This document shows, piece after piece, positions 1-10,640 of a stretch of DNA of 64,000 nucleotides; position 1 is the stretch's first letter, and each line of letters begins with the position of its first letter. The stretch lies in NCBI GenBank assembly GCA_902728285.1, contig CACVBU010000865.1, positions 62,001-126,000 on the forward strand. The letters run 5' to 3'. The notes under the pieces are model-generated. The model did not search any database and was not told where the DNA came from. It saw nothing but the letters and a program-made list of their open reading frames with translations. The translations under genes were made by a program, and so were the position numbers. The stretch comes from Clytia hemisphaerica. Taxonomy: Eukaryota > Cnidaria > Hydrozoa > Leptothecata > Clytiidae.

Positions 1-242
1 TCTTTGGTGACGAACATTATCCCCATGTGTTTGCTAGAGTCAGTTGGTTTCTTGACAGTGACAAAAAAGATCTTTTTGGTAAACCGGTTGAAGCTTGGGA
101 CGAAGTGCTCACTAAACCAAGAGGAGCATCCTCTTTCATGCCTGTGCAACTAACATTTGCAAAATTCGTTCACTTCAAGTTTAAAAAGGACTGTCAGAAT
201 TTGATTGCAATTGTTCCACGAGCTTCCTGTCTACGCTTATGA
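1..242 (+). pseudogene. C-terminal piece of a transposon-like protein, cut by the window edge
   Basis: The frame is open from the first base and ends at TGA 240-242, giving about 79 residues with no start codon in view. Visible pieces are FARVSWFLDSDKK, FGKPVEAWDEV and SSFMPVQ. This pattern (R-V-x-W-F, then G-x-P-V-x-x-W, then S-S-F-M-P-V) reminds me of the C-terminal part of multicopy, uncharacterised transposon-type proteins of invertebrates, but I cannot name the family. Whether the missing upstream part is intact is unknown. It could also be the last exon of a host gene. Confidence 0.3.
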
Positions 243-745
243 TTATGATTTCTCAACTATCGTTGAACACTGTTTGTTTTTAACTTCAAATTTTAATGTT
301 ATGGAATATTGTTCTTGTTTGCTTTTGTTAATTCATGTTGTTTATTTCGCTATTACATTTTTGTCAAGTTTCTTTTCCAACGATGTAATGTATTTTGGAA
401 CTCTCCCTTATTGTCCCTACCTGGTACGAGTAGCTACACGTAAAGAAATCGTAGAGGATAGGCTTTTGTTGAACGCTATCTCGCATTACGTGTAAAATAT
501 GAAATATATTATCTATTGCTTCCCACTTATCCAATCAAATTACTTATGTTTTTCAAGCTAACGATAATGTTTGATAGTTTTTTACACCAGATTCCAGTGT
601 TTTCTGTGTCATTCGAATTTGTACTCTAAATTTGTCCCCTGTCACGAAGAGAGAATATTTAGTAAGCTAGATGAAAAAAATACAGAAAGTCCGGGTTAAA
701 AAAGAATCTATTCTTTTCTATTGAATTTTATCACCGGTAGATATT
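243..745. other. AT-rich spacer
   Basis: No feature is supported. An open frame at 205-495 has hydrophobic, low-complexity content in a different frame from the preceding fragment and looks like chance. Confidence 0.4.
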
Positions 746-1308
746 TCATTTATTAATCATTTTCGTACTTACGTACATTAAGGTTGGACGGTCCATTGTC
801 GGTGTATTGGGTATCTTATGAATGACTTGAGATGCTTGAGATGCTGGCCGAGGAATAGTGTGAGATGCATTTGACATAGATTGAAATCTTGGCTGTTGGA
901 ATGAAATTCCATAGTTACCAGAGTACTGATGTTGATGACCAAAGTTTGATGGGCCTTGGAACCGCCTATTATTGTTGAAGTTATCGAAACGTGTGCTTGT
1001 ACCTTGGTTTTGGTTCTTCCTAGACGCCTTCAACTTTTTGGACATGGCACGGGTCTCAGCTTGACGCTCTTTTTGTCATCATCCGAATCACTGGCCCATT
1101 CATCCGTCAGGTATTCACATACTGTATCCAAACCACCAGGAGAATGATCAGCAAGAATCAAGACCTTTCTTCGCTTTTTGATTGTCTCTGACATGTCATC
1201 AATCACAGAAGCAAGCCTTTTCCTGGAGCCCGAGTCGAGTAGATCTTTGGCCTCTTCATTGAGGGGGTCAAGCTCATCTAAAAGCTCATTTTGAATTTTA
1301 TTAAATTT
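746..1308 (-). pseudogene. Gag-like retroelement protein fragment with a frameshift
   Basis: Read on the minus strand, the upstream half (about 1308 down to 1075) encodes an acidic-basic stretch including DELDPLNEEAKDLLDSGSR, IKKRRKVLILADHSPGG and SDSDDDKK. The reading then passes to another frame through an A-run (plus-strand T-run at 1070-1074) and continues as ERQAETRAMSKKLKASRKNQ, followed by an Asn/Gln/Phe-rich low-complexity tail. The two halves read as one protein if one base is missing from the run, so I call it a frameshifted pseudogene. The composition (charged helix, KRRKxLxLAD, SDSDDEK, then an RNQ-rich tail) resembles ORF1/gag proteins of DIRS-like elements. A programmed frameshift is the alternative, less likely in a truncated copy. 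Confidence 0.4.
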
Positions 1309-3302
1309 ATACGAAATATATACTGTTAGTTACACGGGATTCACTTTGTTTCAAAGGTTTTAAAAGTGATTGGTCGAAATGCAGCAACAAACTTTCGATG
1401 TGACAAGTTCTAAAATTGAAAAAGGAAAAGGGAAAAATTAGCTTAAAAGAATTGCGATAGTTATTAGAAATTTACTGAGTTAAACAGTGTAAAATCATGG
1501 AATATATATCTGGGGGAGGCTGAGTGTTGAACGTCCTTAAAACATGTTTAAAGCCGCTGCACCTGTCGCAAGTCGGGGACTGCAGATTGCATTGATTGGG
1601 TTTTTGAGTGGTTTTTGGTGTTTGTGTTTATGTGATTGCTGTTTTGTTTTTCTGACTGGCTTTTTAAACTTTATGTATATCGGTTTGTTGGTTCTTTTTC
1701 GCATAAAATTCTCATTTCTTGACAGAATGTTTGATTGGTTTGATTTATATATATAACAAAAAATTCAAAAACAATGGAAAAAAACGTAGAATTATAAAAA
1801 TATTAGTTCCTTTTTATGTTTCGTCTTTATTTTATTTAGTACTTTCAACACTTTCTCTCCTTGAGGTCAGATCTCTGATCTTCACCATATATATCTTTTG
1901 CACTGATAATTTTTGAAAAAAAGAATAAATATAAACAGAATTTCATTCAACATAATACTCGTAAACAATTGATAACCAACCGATCCATAGTAAGTTAATT
2001 TTTAAGCACTTGTCTTGTATTGCATGACAAAATGCAAAGGATTCATAAGTATTTAATGTACAGCTTAAAGCCATTGACCTTTTACATAGTTATAATGTAT
2101 GTTGATTCAGCAGATTGAAATAAATAGAATCTTTTGTAATGAATAAAGAAAAATGTGGAGCAAGATTTTCTTCTTCTTTTTATTTACAACTTTGAAAGGA
2201 CTCTTTTATTAAAATTTTGCTGACATCAGTTTCAGACGAGTCGGGTGTATATAACACCGTGTAATTCCTTTAAGTCGAGCAGAAAGACCATAAAAAAAAC
2301 AATAATGCCTCACTCAAACATCAAAATTCAAATTAATTAAATTCAATAAATAAATTCAAACAATTTCAAATTAGCATCCAAACAAATGAAGAAAGTTTAT
2401 AACAAAACAATTTTCATCAAATATTGTATATAAAATATAAATTTTGGTCAGTAAAATATAAATTTTTGTTAGTAATGTTTATGGTCAAGCTGTTTATTTT
2501 ACAGTTTTGAAATAATGTCGGAAGCAGACGACTAGAGATATATCACTGCTGGAAGTAAGATCTTCTAAATCAATGTTACGAAAAAGTTCATCATCAGAGT
2601 CATTCTCTGTGGCGCTGATCGATGATTTTGTCCCCGGTAGGAAAATACCCTGGAACTTTAGCCCCACTGGGAAATTGACTTATTTCATCCTCACTCGAAA
2701 TTAAAGAATTTTTTCGAAATTTTGGCAGAAAGTAAAATCAATTTGAACTGCAATTGTAGTTGAACGTTATTGACTTTTAATGCTTATGATGATTTTGCTT
2801 TACAATTTTAGCCCCTCTCACCACGAAAACTATAACTGATGAAAACATAGATTCAAAAAACGATCAATCGAGCGCGTTTCGTAAGTTATTTCAAAATGAA
2901 AGCTTTTGAATTTCTTTTATATAAGCTAATGATTTGTTACTTTATAATTGTCGTTTTGAAAGTATGGCCTCGTAGTTCTTCGGGTTTAAGTGTACAGATG
3001 ATCTTCCACTTTCAATACTCGTATAAACATGGATGTTGAGAACATGGATGTCGTCCCTTCCATAGGATATTGCCTCTAGAAACCCGTTGGTGACATCTCC
3101 TTTCAAGCACTTGTTTGGAATCAGGCTTCGGAACTCTTCGGTTCTTATACCATTTAACTCAGCATGACCTTCTTCGCATAATTATACTCTTTCTACTTGT
3201 CTCTTTTCCTCTTCTGTTGTACGAAAGTTAAGTGCTTGACGATCCGAACCTATTTCTTCATGAACATAAAATATTGTAGATACTGTCGATTCAACATCAT
3301 AT
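1309..3302. other. AT-rich spacer before the LTR element
   Basis: Mostly low-complexity AT-rich sequence. One short acidic coding-like stretch lies on the minus strand near 2560-2640 (it reads ENDSDDELFRNIDLEDL) and could be an exon remnant. Nothing else is supported. Confidence 0.4.
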
Positions 3303-3732
3303 TGTCAGCTGGAGCTTAAAGCCAGCTGGCCACCCCATCAGAAAAGTGGCTCAACCAAGACCAATATCTCATAACGATCGATGATTAAACGCAAATGCTG
3401 AAACATGCTAAAATTATGTCTTACATAACGATCGACGATCAAACCGCAACAAACATACAAATGAGATTCATCCGGCCCAAGGCCAATATCTGTTACTTAA
3501 TATAAAACTAACGACATTCCGTTGACAGCTATAAAAGCTGCAACTTAAACCATGAAAGACGGAGAATAGAGTATAACCTATTTTGTAAGATATTTCATGT
3601 AAACTAAATGCTGTCAAATTATTATAAGTTGAAATTGAGAATATAAGTTAATCGATGGTACGAAACCATATACAGTCTTAAATTACTGATCTCTCCGCTG
3701 AGCCGTCTCCCCCTTTATTAGACCAGTCTACA
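3303..3732 (+). repeat. 5' long terminal repeat
   Basis: It starts TGTCAGCTGG, contains a TATAA-like stretch (GACAGCTATAAAAGCTG near 3524-3540) that could be the Pol II promoter, and ends GTCTACA. It is matched by the copy at 8600-9029. No clear tRNA primer-binding site starting TGG is visible directly after it. Confidence 0.8.
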
Positions 3733-4367
3733 TATGACGTCCCGATGAAAATACCTGCAGGCAGCGTTTAGTTTAAAGAAAAATGAAATAGGGCTATCAG
3801 ATTTGAATTTAGTGTATCCATGTTTGTATCGATGTTAAAGAGGTAAATTAAAAAGAAGAAAATTAGTGTATTGATGTTAAAAAGGTTATTATAAATTACA
3901 AAGAAGAAATTAAGAAGAAGAAGTTGCAAAAAGAAGATTGTCGACAAAAGACGTGCATTGGACGCTCCAGACTCAGCGACACTGTTGTGAACCCAGCCGT
4001 CAAAGTAAACGTAAGGACGCTTACGTCGTAAGTATAATTGTTTTTATTTGAATTCATTTAGCGCGCGTGTATATATAGCTCAACATATAATCCTTGTATA
4101 TAAGTAAGAAGCAATTAAGTTGTTCTTTCGTTAAGCAATTATTTCGATGACAGATGAACTAATTTACTATAATTGATTGAAACGAAACAAAATTTTTTAA
4201 ATAGAAACTAATTAACCGCCAAGATTCAAGCGAATAACAGCCTTAAGTATAGTTGTAGGACCGCTACGCGCAACAGTTCAGCCCCTGGGCGCTGTCCTGT
4301 TCATTCATTTGAGACCCAGGAAAATTTTAATAAAGGCGCCAAAACTAGACATTCGTCTTCCGCACTA

Positions 4368-6135
4368 ATGTCGTTCGAGGAAGAGCCTGCATCCGACGAG
4401 ATGCTTCGTCGAATTACGCTGCAGCTAGCAGACAATAGTTCTCATCAAGACAAGACCTTGCAAGAATTAATGAAAACTATTGTGGGTCAAAAGACCAAAA
4501 CGGCCATGCGACAACCGAAGTTTAAGGGCACCGAGGAACCCTTTGTCACAGATTTTTTCAATTATTTTGATCAAATACGCAAAATACTATAGTCTTTCTG
4601 ATGACGATAAACTTCTAGTGCTTCCTTCTTACCTTGAGGAAAACGCTCTATTTTTCTTCGGAACTCTTCAACCCGGAGAAATCGATACTTTTAAAAAGAT
4701 AAAAGATATTTTCAAAGAAAAATATTATCCAAAAAAACTGGAAATGCTAAAAATAGCCCAATTACACGGCAGGAAAATGACAAAGACGGAGTCCCTGGAA
4801 ACATACTCCCTTTCCATCCAGAACGAGGCCCGTAAGCTTGAGTTGTCGGATAAGGAAGCGAAAAATATTTTTGTTCAGGGTCTTCAACCCGATCTAAAAG
4901 AATACGTCATGCTGCACTATCCAGATACGTACGCGGAGGCACGCGCTTTAGCTGAAAATAAGTACGCAGTTTTGCAAACTTTAAAAGGATCTAAAGAAGC
5001 CGAGTTAAACTCTTTGATGCCAAGGATTCAAACTTTAATGGAAAGCGAAGAGGGTCGTCAAAACGACAAGATAAACGAATTGAACCAATTAAGAGCACGG
5101 GTTGACCAGCTAGAACTTTTGAGGAAACCTCGACACTCTTCACTGACATGTTTTTCGTGTGGGCGTCTAGGTCATATAGCTAGAAACTGCCGTTCTAGGA
5201 GACCAAATATTGGTCATGGGCGTGATTTTCGGACCCATAATTCCCAAGGGAGACCCGATCAATCCAATTCTTACACAGTTGAGCCTAGGAACTCAAGGAC
5301 GGAATCTTTTTCACCACGAAACAAGGACCCCAGGAGCCCCAGCAGTTTCCCTGTTAATCAACCGGAATACTATAGATACCAAAAGGGTAACCAGTCCATT
5401 CGGTTCGGCAAACCGACTTACGCTAAGCCGGGAGTCAACGTCGTAGGCCCCAAGAAAAAAGAATCGAAAGCACCCAAGCCAAAAGGAACCCCATATTTGA
5501 AGCCTGTTAAAGTTAACGCTTGGGGACCTAGCCCTTTAGTGTACGTAAATGGAAAAGTATTCAACATGGACTGTAAATTCCTTATTGACACTGGTGCGAC
5601 AGTGTCCTGCATCGATAAAGATTTTCTTGCCAACGTCTGCCCCATTAATTATCCTAGACAAATGCCTTCTTTTCATTCCGTTCAAACATTGGCGGGACAA
5701 GCTAGCTCAAATATAAAAGGCGAATTGACGCTTCCTATGCAGTTTGATAATGTAGTACTAACACATAAATTTTTGATCCTACCGAGTAGCTTTAACGTTA
5801 TACTCGGTCAAGATTTTTTGTCTGTCAACAAGGCAGTAATTGATTTAGTCGAAGGAGAATTGATTTTAGACAATAAGCTGTGCCTCCCTATGGTCAACAC
5901 TTGTATTCCTTCTGTAGAGAACGAAAACGTAGAGGACGATTCTTGCGAACCTATCTTGACCATAGGTAAGAACCTAACAATTCCACCGAAGTCCATGGCT
6001 GTTTGCCAACTTTTGAATCCTGAAAAGGCCTCAAATGGCCATGAGTACTTTTTAGAAGCGATTGAGTCGGAGACGTATGAACTGACCGATCACCCACGAA
6101 CTAAACGTGGATGTTTTGGAAGTCGTTTTACATAA
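4368..6135 (+). pseudogene. Gag-protease polyprotein of the LTR element, frameshifted
   Basis: The natural start is ATG 4368 (MSFEEEPASDEM). After 74 codons the frame hits TAG because of an extra A in an A-run near 4580. The remainder continues in the neighbouring frame to 6135. The order is a gag helical region, a CCHC zinc knuckle near 5148-5190 (CFSCGRLGHIARNC), a basic/proline linker, then a retroviral-type aspartic protease with the catalytic FLIDTGATVS at about 5577-5610 and a second-lobe ILGQDFL near 5802. The gag knuckle would bind genomic RNA and the protease would process the polyprotein. A second frame change occurs near 6105, where the protein continues in the frame used by the next feature. 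The domain calls are secure. The family (Gypsy-like) is inferred. Confidence 0.75.
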
Positions 6136-6820
6136 TCCTTCTGACAGCTCACTTTGTATTCCGGCTCACTGGCCGTTAGTACGCGCTTCGAGAATAGATC
6201 TTGATACGGTTACAAAACCTATTATCTCCGTAATGACTCATCCTCTGAAAAAGGCGTCGCCTTCGAGTAATGATTTTGATCTTACTAGGACCTCCTTGGC
6301 CCAACAACAAAAAGAAGAAATAAGACAAAAAGGTTTGATTCCAAAATACATTGGCCCTAGAAAAACCGCGAACCAGATTGATGATAGCAAAGACGAAATT
6401 CCTTCAGCCGCCCTAAGAAAAGTATCACGTCGTCAACCGAAAACGAATGCAATTATTGCCACAAACAAGTCAAAACAGATCGATATTTTCCAACCAAGTT
6501 CCAAAAAGACCGTCAATAGTTTCAGGCCAGGTCTCACCAGTCGTTTGCTATTAACACTCCTTGTTTCCATGTCCTTATTCAGTTTTGACAGATCAATTAA
6601 CCTACTAGATCCTTTTATAATTGCGCAAAAGTCAAGCCAGCCGATATTTACAAAAACTGTATAGTTCCAAAATCTTGCGAAAAACTTGATATCCAGAAAT
6701 ATAAAAGCGAAGTTTTCTATGATTTACCAAAATATACACCCATTGGCTTATACACCAAACCTTACCACTGCGAAAATTTTGAGGCAACAATGACATGTTT
6801 AAAATATTTCTTTGTGTAGA
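6107..6820 (+). pseudogene. Post-protease remnant joined to an envelope-like N-terminus; polymerase missing
   Basis: The first 30 or so codons continue the protease-to-polymerase linker (…NPSDSSLCIPAHW…). A short basic region follows, and then a strongly hydrophobic segment near 6540-6580 preceded by Arg/Lys, as in a signal or membrane segment. The frame stops at 6664. The adjacent frame stays open to about 6817 and carries several Cys residues, as in the start of an ectodomain. There is no room for RT, RNase H or integrase. I infer a deletion joining the end of protease to the start of an envelope-like ORF, followed by a frame-breaking change. The envelope call rests only on the hydrophobic segment, position and Cys content. 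Confidence 0.35.
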
Positions 6821-8199
6821 GTCAAAAGAGTTTATTCCTTTGCTTTAGAAATGATAAAAACAGGATCTCTGACTTTAACACGCTGTTTTTAATGATTGAA
6901 TTATATTGAAACTGATCGCTGATAATTTACTAATGTCTTATATTTTTAGATTAACAATAACGACCAACCGTACTCAAATGGTAGTGGCATTAAGCAATTT
7001 TAAACCTTAAGAATAAATTTCACAACAGTTGAACACAATTTTAGGGCCCAAAATTAGTGTTTATCTTACTTGATCTTATCAACGAAATAAGAATGACGTT
7101 TACATTAATTACACATACACTGACAACCGGACATAATTATAATGTAAGTATAAAAAGTTTGCAACCAAGTTGATTTTTTTTAAAGCCTTTTAGAAACACG
7201 ATTACACTGCAGTTAAATTTTAGTAGTTTTTGAGATTTTGAGAATTATTTAAGAAAATGATGGAATAATGAGATATTGCGCATTTTAAACATTTTCGATG
7301 GCCATCGAGACAAAAATTTAATACACATAATATTTTTGGTGTTTTTTTAGTACGTCTATTACCATTAATAGTAGCAATGAATAAAATAATGTTGCGCTAG
7401 ACAATGGAATTTTGGGACTGTAACGAGATGTTTATTTGAGAATTTTGATATATTTTAGCTAAAGATTTAAAATAACTATTACAAAAACAAAAACAAAAAA
7501 GAACTAAGATACGAGATTAGAAACAAAATAAGGCTTTATATTACAGACATGCTTGTTTATTTTTATGTTATAGGTTTGCAAAAATTTTATACTTTGATTG
7601 AAGTAACTGGTTTTCGAAGATTAGCTTTGAATTACCATATTTATGAGACTTGAAACGAAATTTGGATTGAGTATGATTCTTCAATTTTGAAATTTCGACA
7701 ATAGAATTAAGATTTTGAAACTACATACAATTCGAATTTTATATCAGAGGTTGCTTTTGTTATACTACTAATAACGAATTTTTCTAATTTGTGAACAAAT
7801 TATTTTTGAGATGCACTTTATTGATTTGAATGTACTCTCTTTGTTAATTTTGCATCTTATATATAGTAACATTTATATTTTTTGAGTAATTAATAAACGC
7901 ACATCCAAATGGTGAAAAAAAAAAGAAAGAAAATGAAAATACGAAAGGAAAATAAATTTCGCACGAAAAAGAAAAAGAAAAAGAAAAGGACAGAATTGAA
8001 ATACAAAAAACAAAAAAACAAAAAATTTGAGAAAACATTTTACTGAATTTTTTTTTGCTTGTAATTATCGACAAGTATTTTGATTTTACTCAGGATTACT
8101 TTTGTTATTTTTATATAACTTTAAAATCCAGTCTAGCTGATTACATTGCATGTATATTGGAGATAATGGTGTTGTAGCATTACCAATTGATAAATTTAT
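6821..8199. other. Non-coding 3' interior of the LTR element
   Basis: Long AT-rich sequence without supported coding content. A purine-rich GAAA/GAAAAA tract occupies about 7910-7990. It may be decayed envelope and 3' untranslated sequence. Confidence 0.4.
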
Positions 8200-8204
8200 T
8201 TTCT

Positions 8205-8475
8205 TATACGAGTGCATGAACTTTTCGCACTCGCTTTCCGTAATTCCGTGTAACAGATTTGGCCCCGGATCGTATTCATCACATTGCTTCCGTTACAAGC
8301 AACCTTCTCTAGATAAACGAAGTGTATGAACTTTTCACACTTGTATTCCGTTATTATACAGTTTCCAGATGACGATTTTTAATTTCATCACGTTGCTTAC
8401 GTTACGAGCAGCCTTCTCTAGCTGAATGAAGTGTATGAACTTTTCACACTCGTATTCCGTTATATCACGAGCAAC
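8205..8475 (+). repeat. Three diverged tandem repeats of about 105 bp upstream of the 3' LTR
   Basis: The phrase 'gaacttttc(g/a)cact(c/t)g…ttccg' recurs near 8218, 8327 and 8433, each preceded by a segment ending CTTCTCTAG or similar with 'ttac(g/a)agca(a/g)cc'. Spacing is about 105 bp. Position just before the 3' LTR suggests part of the element's 3' region. Confidence 0.6.
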
Positions 8476-8599
8476 CTTTCCGGTCCAACGCTTTCTTACA
8501 GCTACTACGTTAGATTATGCCGTGGAGAATGTCATGGGACACTTCCTTGAGGAGAACCTGACACTTTCTTGGGACAAGAAAAATTCAACCCGTGGAGAA

Positions 8600-9029
8600 T
8601 GTCAGCTGGAGCTTAAAGCCAGCTGGCCACCCCATCAGAAAAGTGGCCCAACCAAGACCAATATCTCATAACGATCGATGATTAAACGCAAATGCTGAAA
8701 CATGCTGAAATTATATCTTACATAACGATCGACGATCAAACCGCAACAAACATACAAATGAGATTCATCCCGCCCAAGGCCAATATCTGTTACTTAATAT
8801 AAAACTAACGACATTCCGGTGACAGCTATAAAAGCTGCAACTTAAGCCATGAAAGACGGAGAATAGAGTATAACCTATTTTGTAAGATATTTCATGTAAA
8901 CTAAATGCTGTCAAATTATTATAAGTTGAAATTGAGAATATAAGTTAATCGATGGTACGAAACCATATACAGTCTTAAATTACTGATCTCTCCGCTGAGC
9001 CGTCTCCCCCTTTGTTAGCTCAGTTTACA
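8600..9029 (+). repeat. 3' long terminal repeat
   Basis: Second LTR copy. It is preceded by GTGGAGAA, a short purine run that could belong to the polypurine tract. The same GTGGAGAATGTCA phrase also occurs at about 8523, so the LTR edge has a partial duplicate upstream. Confidence 0.8.
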
Positions 9030-9995
9030 ATATATACTGAGGAAGTTTTCTTTATCTTCGATATAAATCTTTTTGTGGTCAGCATTCACAGTTTTGCCAG
9101 TTTGATTAATCATGGTAGATAAGTTGTAAGAGACGCCTTCCAAGCTACACGCGCAAAATAGTTTGAACTGGAGGTGTATTTCAATGATGACTCTCGACTG
9201 TATAACTTTGTCGTTTGTCCCGACATGTCCTCTGTTAATTGAAACAACGAGTATCGATGGCGCGTTAAGAATTGTGGAGGTTTGATGAAACATGACTGGA
9301 TCACAAAACGAGTTATCTCCCCAGGTTCTTGGTGGGTGGCAAAAATAAGCATGAGGAATCAAGGAATCCAAAGTCATTCGTTATGAAGTTTTGAAGACTG
9401 ATACATGTAAAGATGGGTGAGCTGAAACATTTCCACGTATTTTATTACATCGGTTGCAAGTGCTAATTTCAGCAACTCCGTAAGAAATACTCCGAAAGAG
9501 CAGGACAATCACTGTTCAATTTGCAGAATAAATCAAAATAAAACTGGTATTCACAACACTGCTGATGGTCGGATAGTCGTACATTTGATACTAGTTGAGT
9601 TAGTGCTGTCCAATCTACCAGTGCGCCATTTCACTGTACCTCTAACGGTTGGTTGATTCTTTGAAGTATTTCATTGACAACAACAAGATGCTTGAAAATT
9701 AAATTTCATTTTCAGGTTGACATATGCTGGATAGAAAATCAAACAAGGTAGAGCCACATACAATTTGCAAGACTGTGCTTATCCAACAGTTGTTGAAAGG
9801 ATTTATTATACTGGAACATGATACTCGTTTGACATCCAGCGTACAAGCAAGCTTTTTGGGCAGTGAAATCTGCTTGATTACATCTCTTTCATCTTTAGTT
9901 TTTCGATTCCAAAGAAAATCCAAAACCTCAATGGAGGTCTCTTCCGAATTTTTGAAAACCATGTAATCTGCAAACGGCAGGAAACGGCATCTCAC
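9015..9995 (-). pseudogene. USP-like (peptidase C19) cysteine protease fragments of a transposon gene
   Basis: Two minus-strand blocks. The upstream one (9995-9699) contains INPFNNCWISTVLQIVCG, which fits the Cys box of ubiquitin-specific proteases (N-x-C-[W/F]-x-N/S-x-x-L-Q). The downstream one (9377-9015) contains APSILVVSINRG and EGVSYNLSTMINQTGKT, which fit the region before and around the His box, although the expected G-H-Y is not clear. The two blocks are split by stops at 9699 and in 9378-9698, so introns or decay separate them. They follow, on the same strand, a block ending in a PHD-like finger, and may form one multi-exon transposon gene. The family call is by motif only. Confidence 0.4.
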
Positions 9996-10031
9996 ACAAG
10001 GTACACAAATGAAATTTAGGCAGACTTTGCT

Positions 10032-10562
10032 TTAATGCACATCCGTACCTCTGCACCCTGAGTGATAACTTTTACGGCAGATACTACATTTGATTCGAGA
10101 ACCTACGAGATCTTCGCAGCAGGCAGCACAATAATTTTCTCCTGTGTTTTCACTTTTCTTCTTCTCAGAAAAAGTCGAAGTCTTCTTTCTTGTGGATCGA
10201 TAAATACCAATTTCGTTGACGTCTGTTTGTTTTTCTTTTTTCTTCCAACCTTCTTCCACCTTTGGAGCTTTTCTTGGAATGAATTTATCTTGATCGGGAA
10301 CAAGCATATCATAAAATTGACACTGTTGCCAGTGCAGATCCTGGTAAGAGTTTTCAATAAATTCTGGGATAGGCTGATTCAAGCCTTGGAGACGTTTCAA
10401 ATTGGAGAAATACCCCTCAACTTGGGCAGCTTTCGTGTTGCATTCCATAATAGATTTTAAAGTCGAAGGTTGCTGCTCTTCCTGGTTGTTAGCTCGAAAT
10501 CTAGTCAAATTACCGAGGCAGAGACCAGCCCAAAGGGTTTCTGTAGGAGGTTTATAGTGCAT
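10032..10562 (-). pseudogene. Transposase C-terminal region ending in a PHD-like zinc finger
   Basis: The frame runs 176 residues. The first part holds ETLWAGLCLGNLTRF and NTKAAQVEGYFSNLKRLQG, resembling the (S/T)N-x-x-x-E-x-Y/W-F-x-x-L-K segment near the end of several animal DDE-type transposases. The C-terminus has CAACCEDLVGSRIKC followed by SICRKSYHSGC, a Cys4-His-Cys pattern of a PHD finger. The stop comes directly after the finger. Protease-like blocks follow downstream on the same strand. I cannot name the superfamily. Confidence 0.45.
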
Positions 10563-10640
10563 TATGAAATTGAAATAAGATGGCGCGTAAAGTTCGTTGT
10601 CGATCTCTTCATTTGTTGCAGTTTGGACAGAAAAACCAGA

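Larger units (their letters stand above)
3303..9029 (+). mobile_element. LTR retrotransposon, internally deleted, flanked by 430-bp direct LTRs
   Basis: Two near-identical 430-bp direct repeats (3303-3732 and 8600-9029) begin TGTCAGCTGG and end in ACA, with about ten differences by eye. The sequence flanking the pair is ATAT on both sides (3299-3302 and 9030-9033), a possible 4-bp target duplication, though weak in AT-rich DNA. Between them lie a gag-protease frame on the plus strand and an envelope-like remnant, with no recognisable reverse transcriptase, RNase H or integrase. The gag CCHC knuckle plus DTGA protease suggests a Gypsy-type element. The high LTR similarity implies fairly recent insertion, yet the coding part is broken, so it was probably mobilised in trans. 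Confidence 0.8.

Noticed and set aside
9015..9029. Overlap of the USP-like block with the LTR end
   Set aside because: The last codons of the open frame run into the LTR by chance. The coding similarity ends before it.
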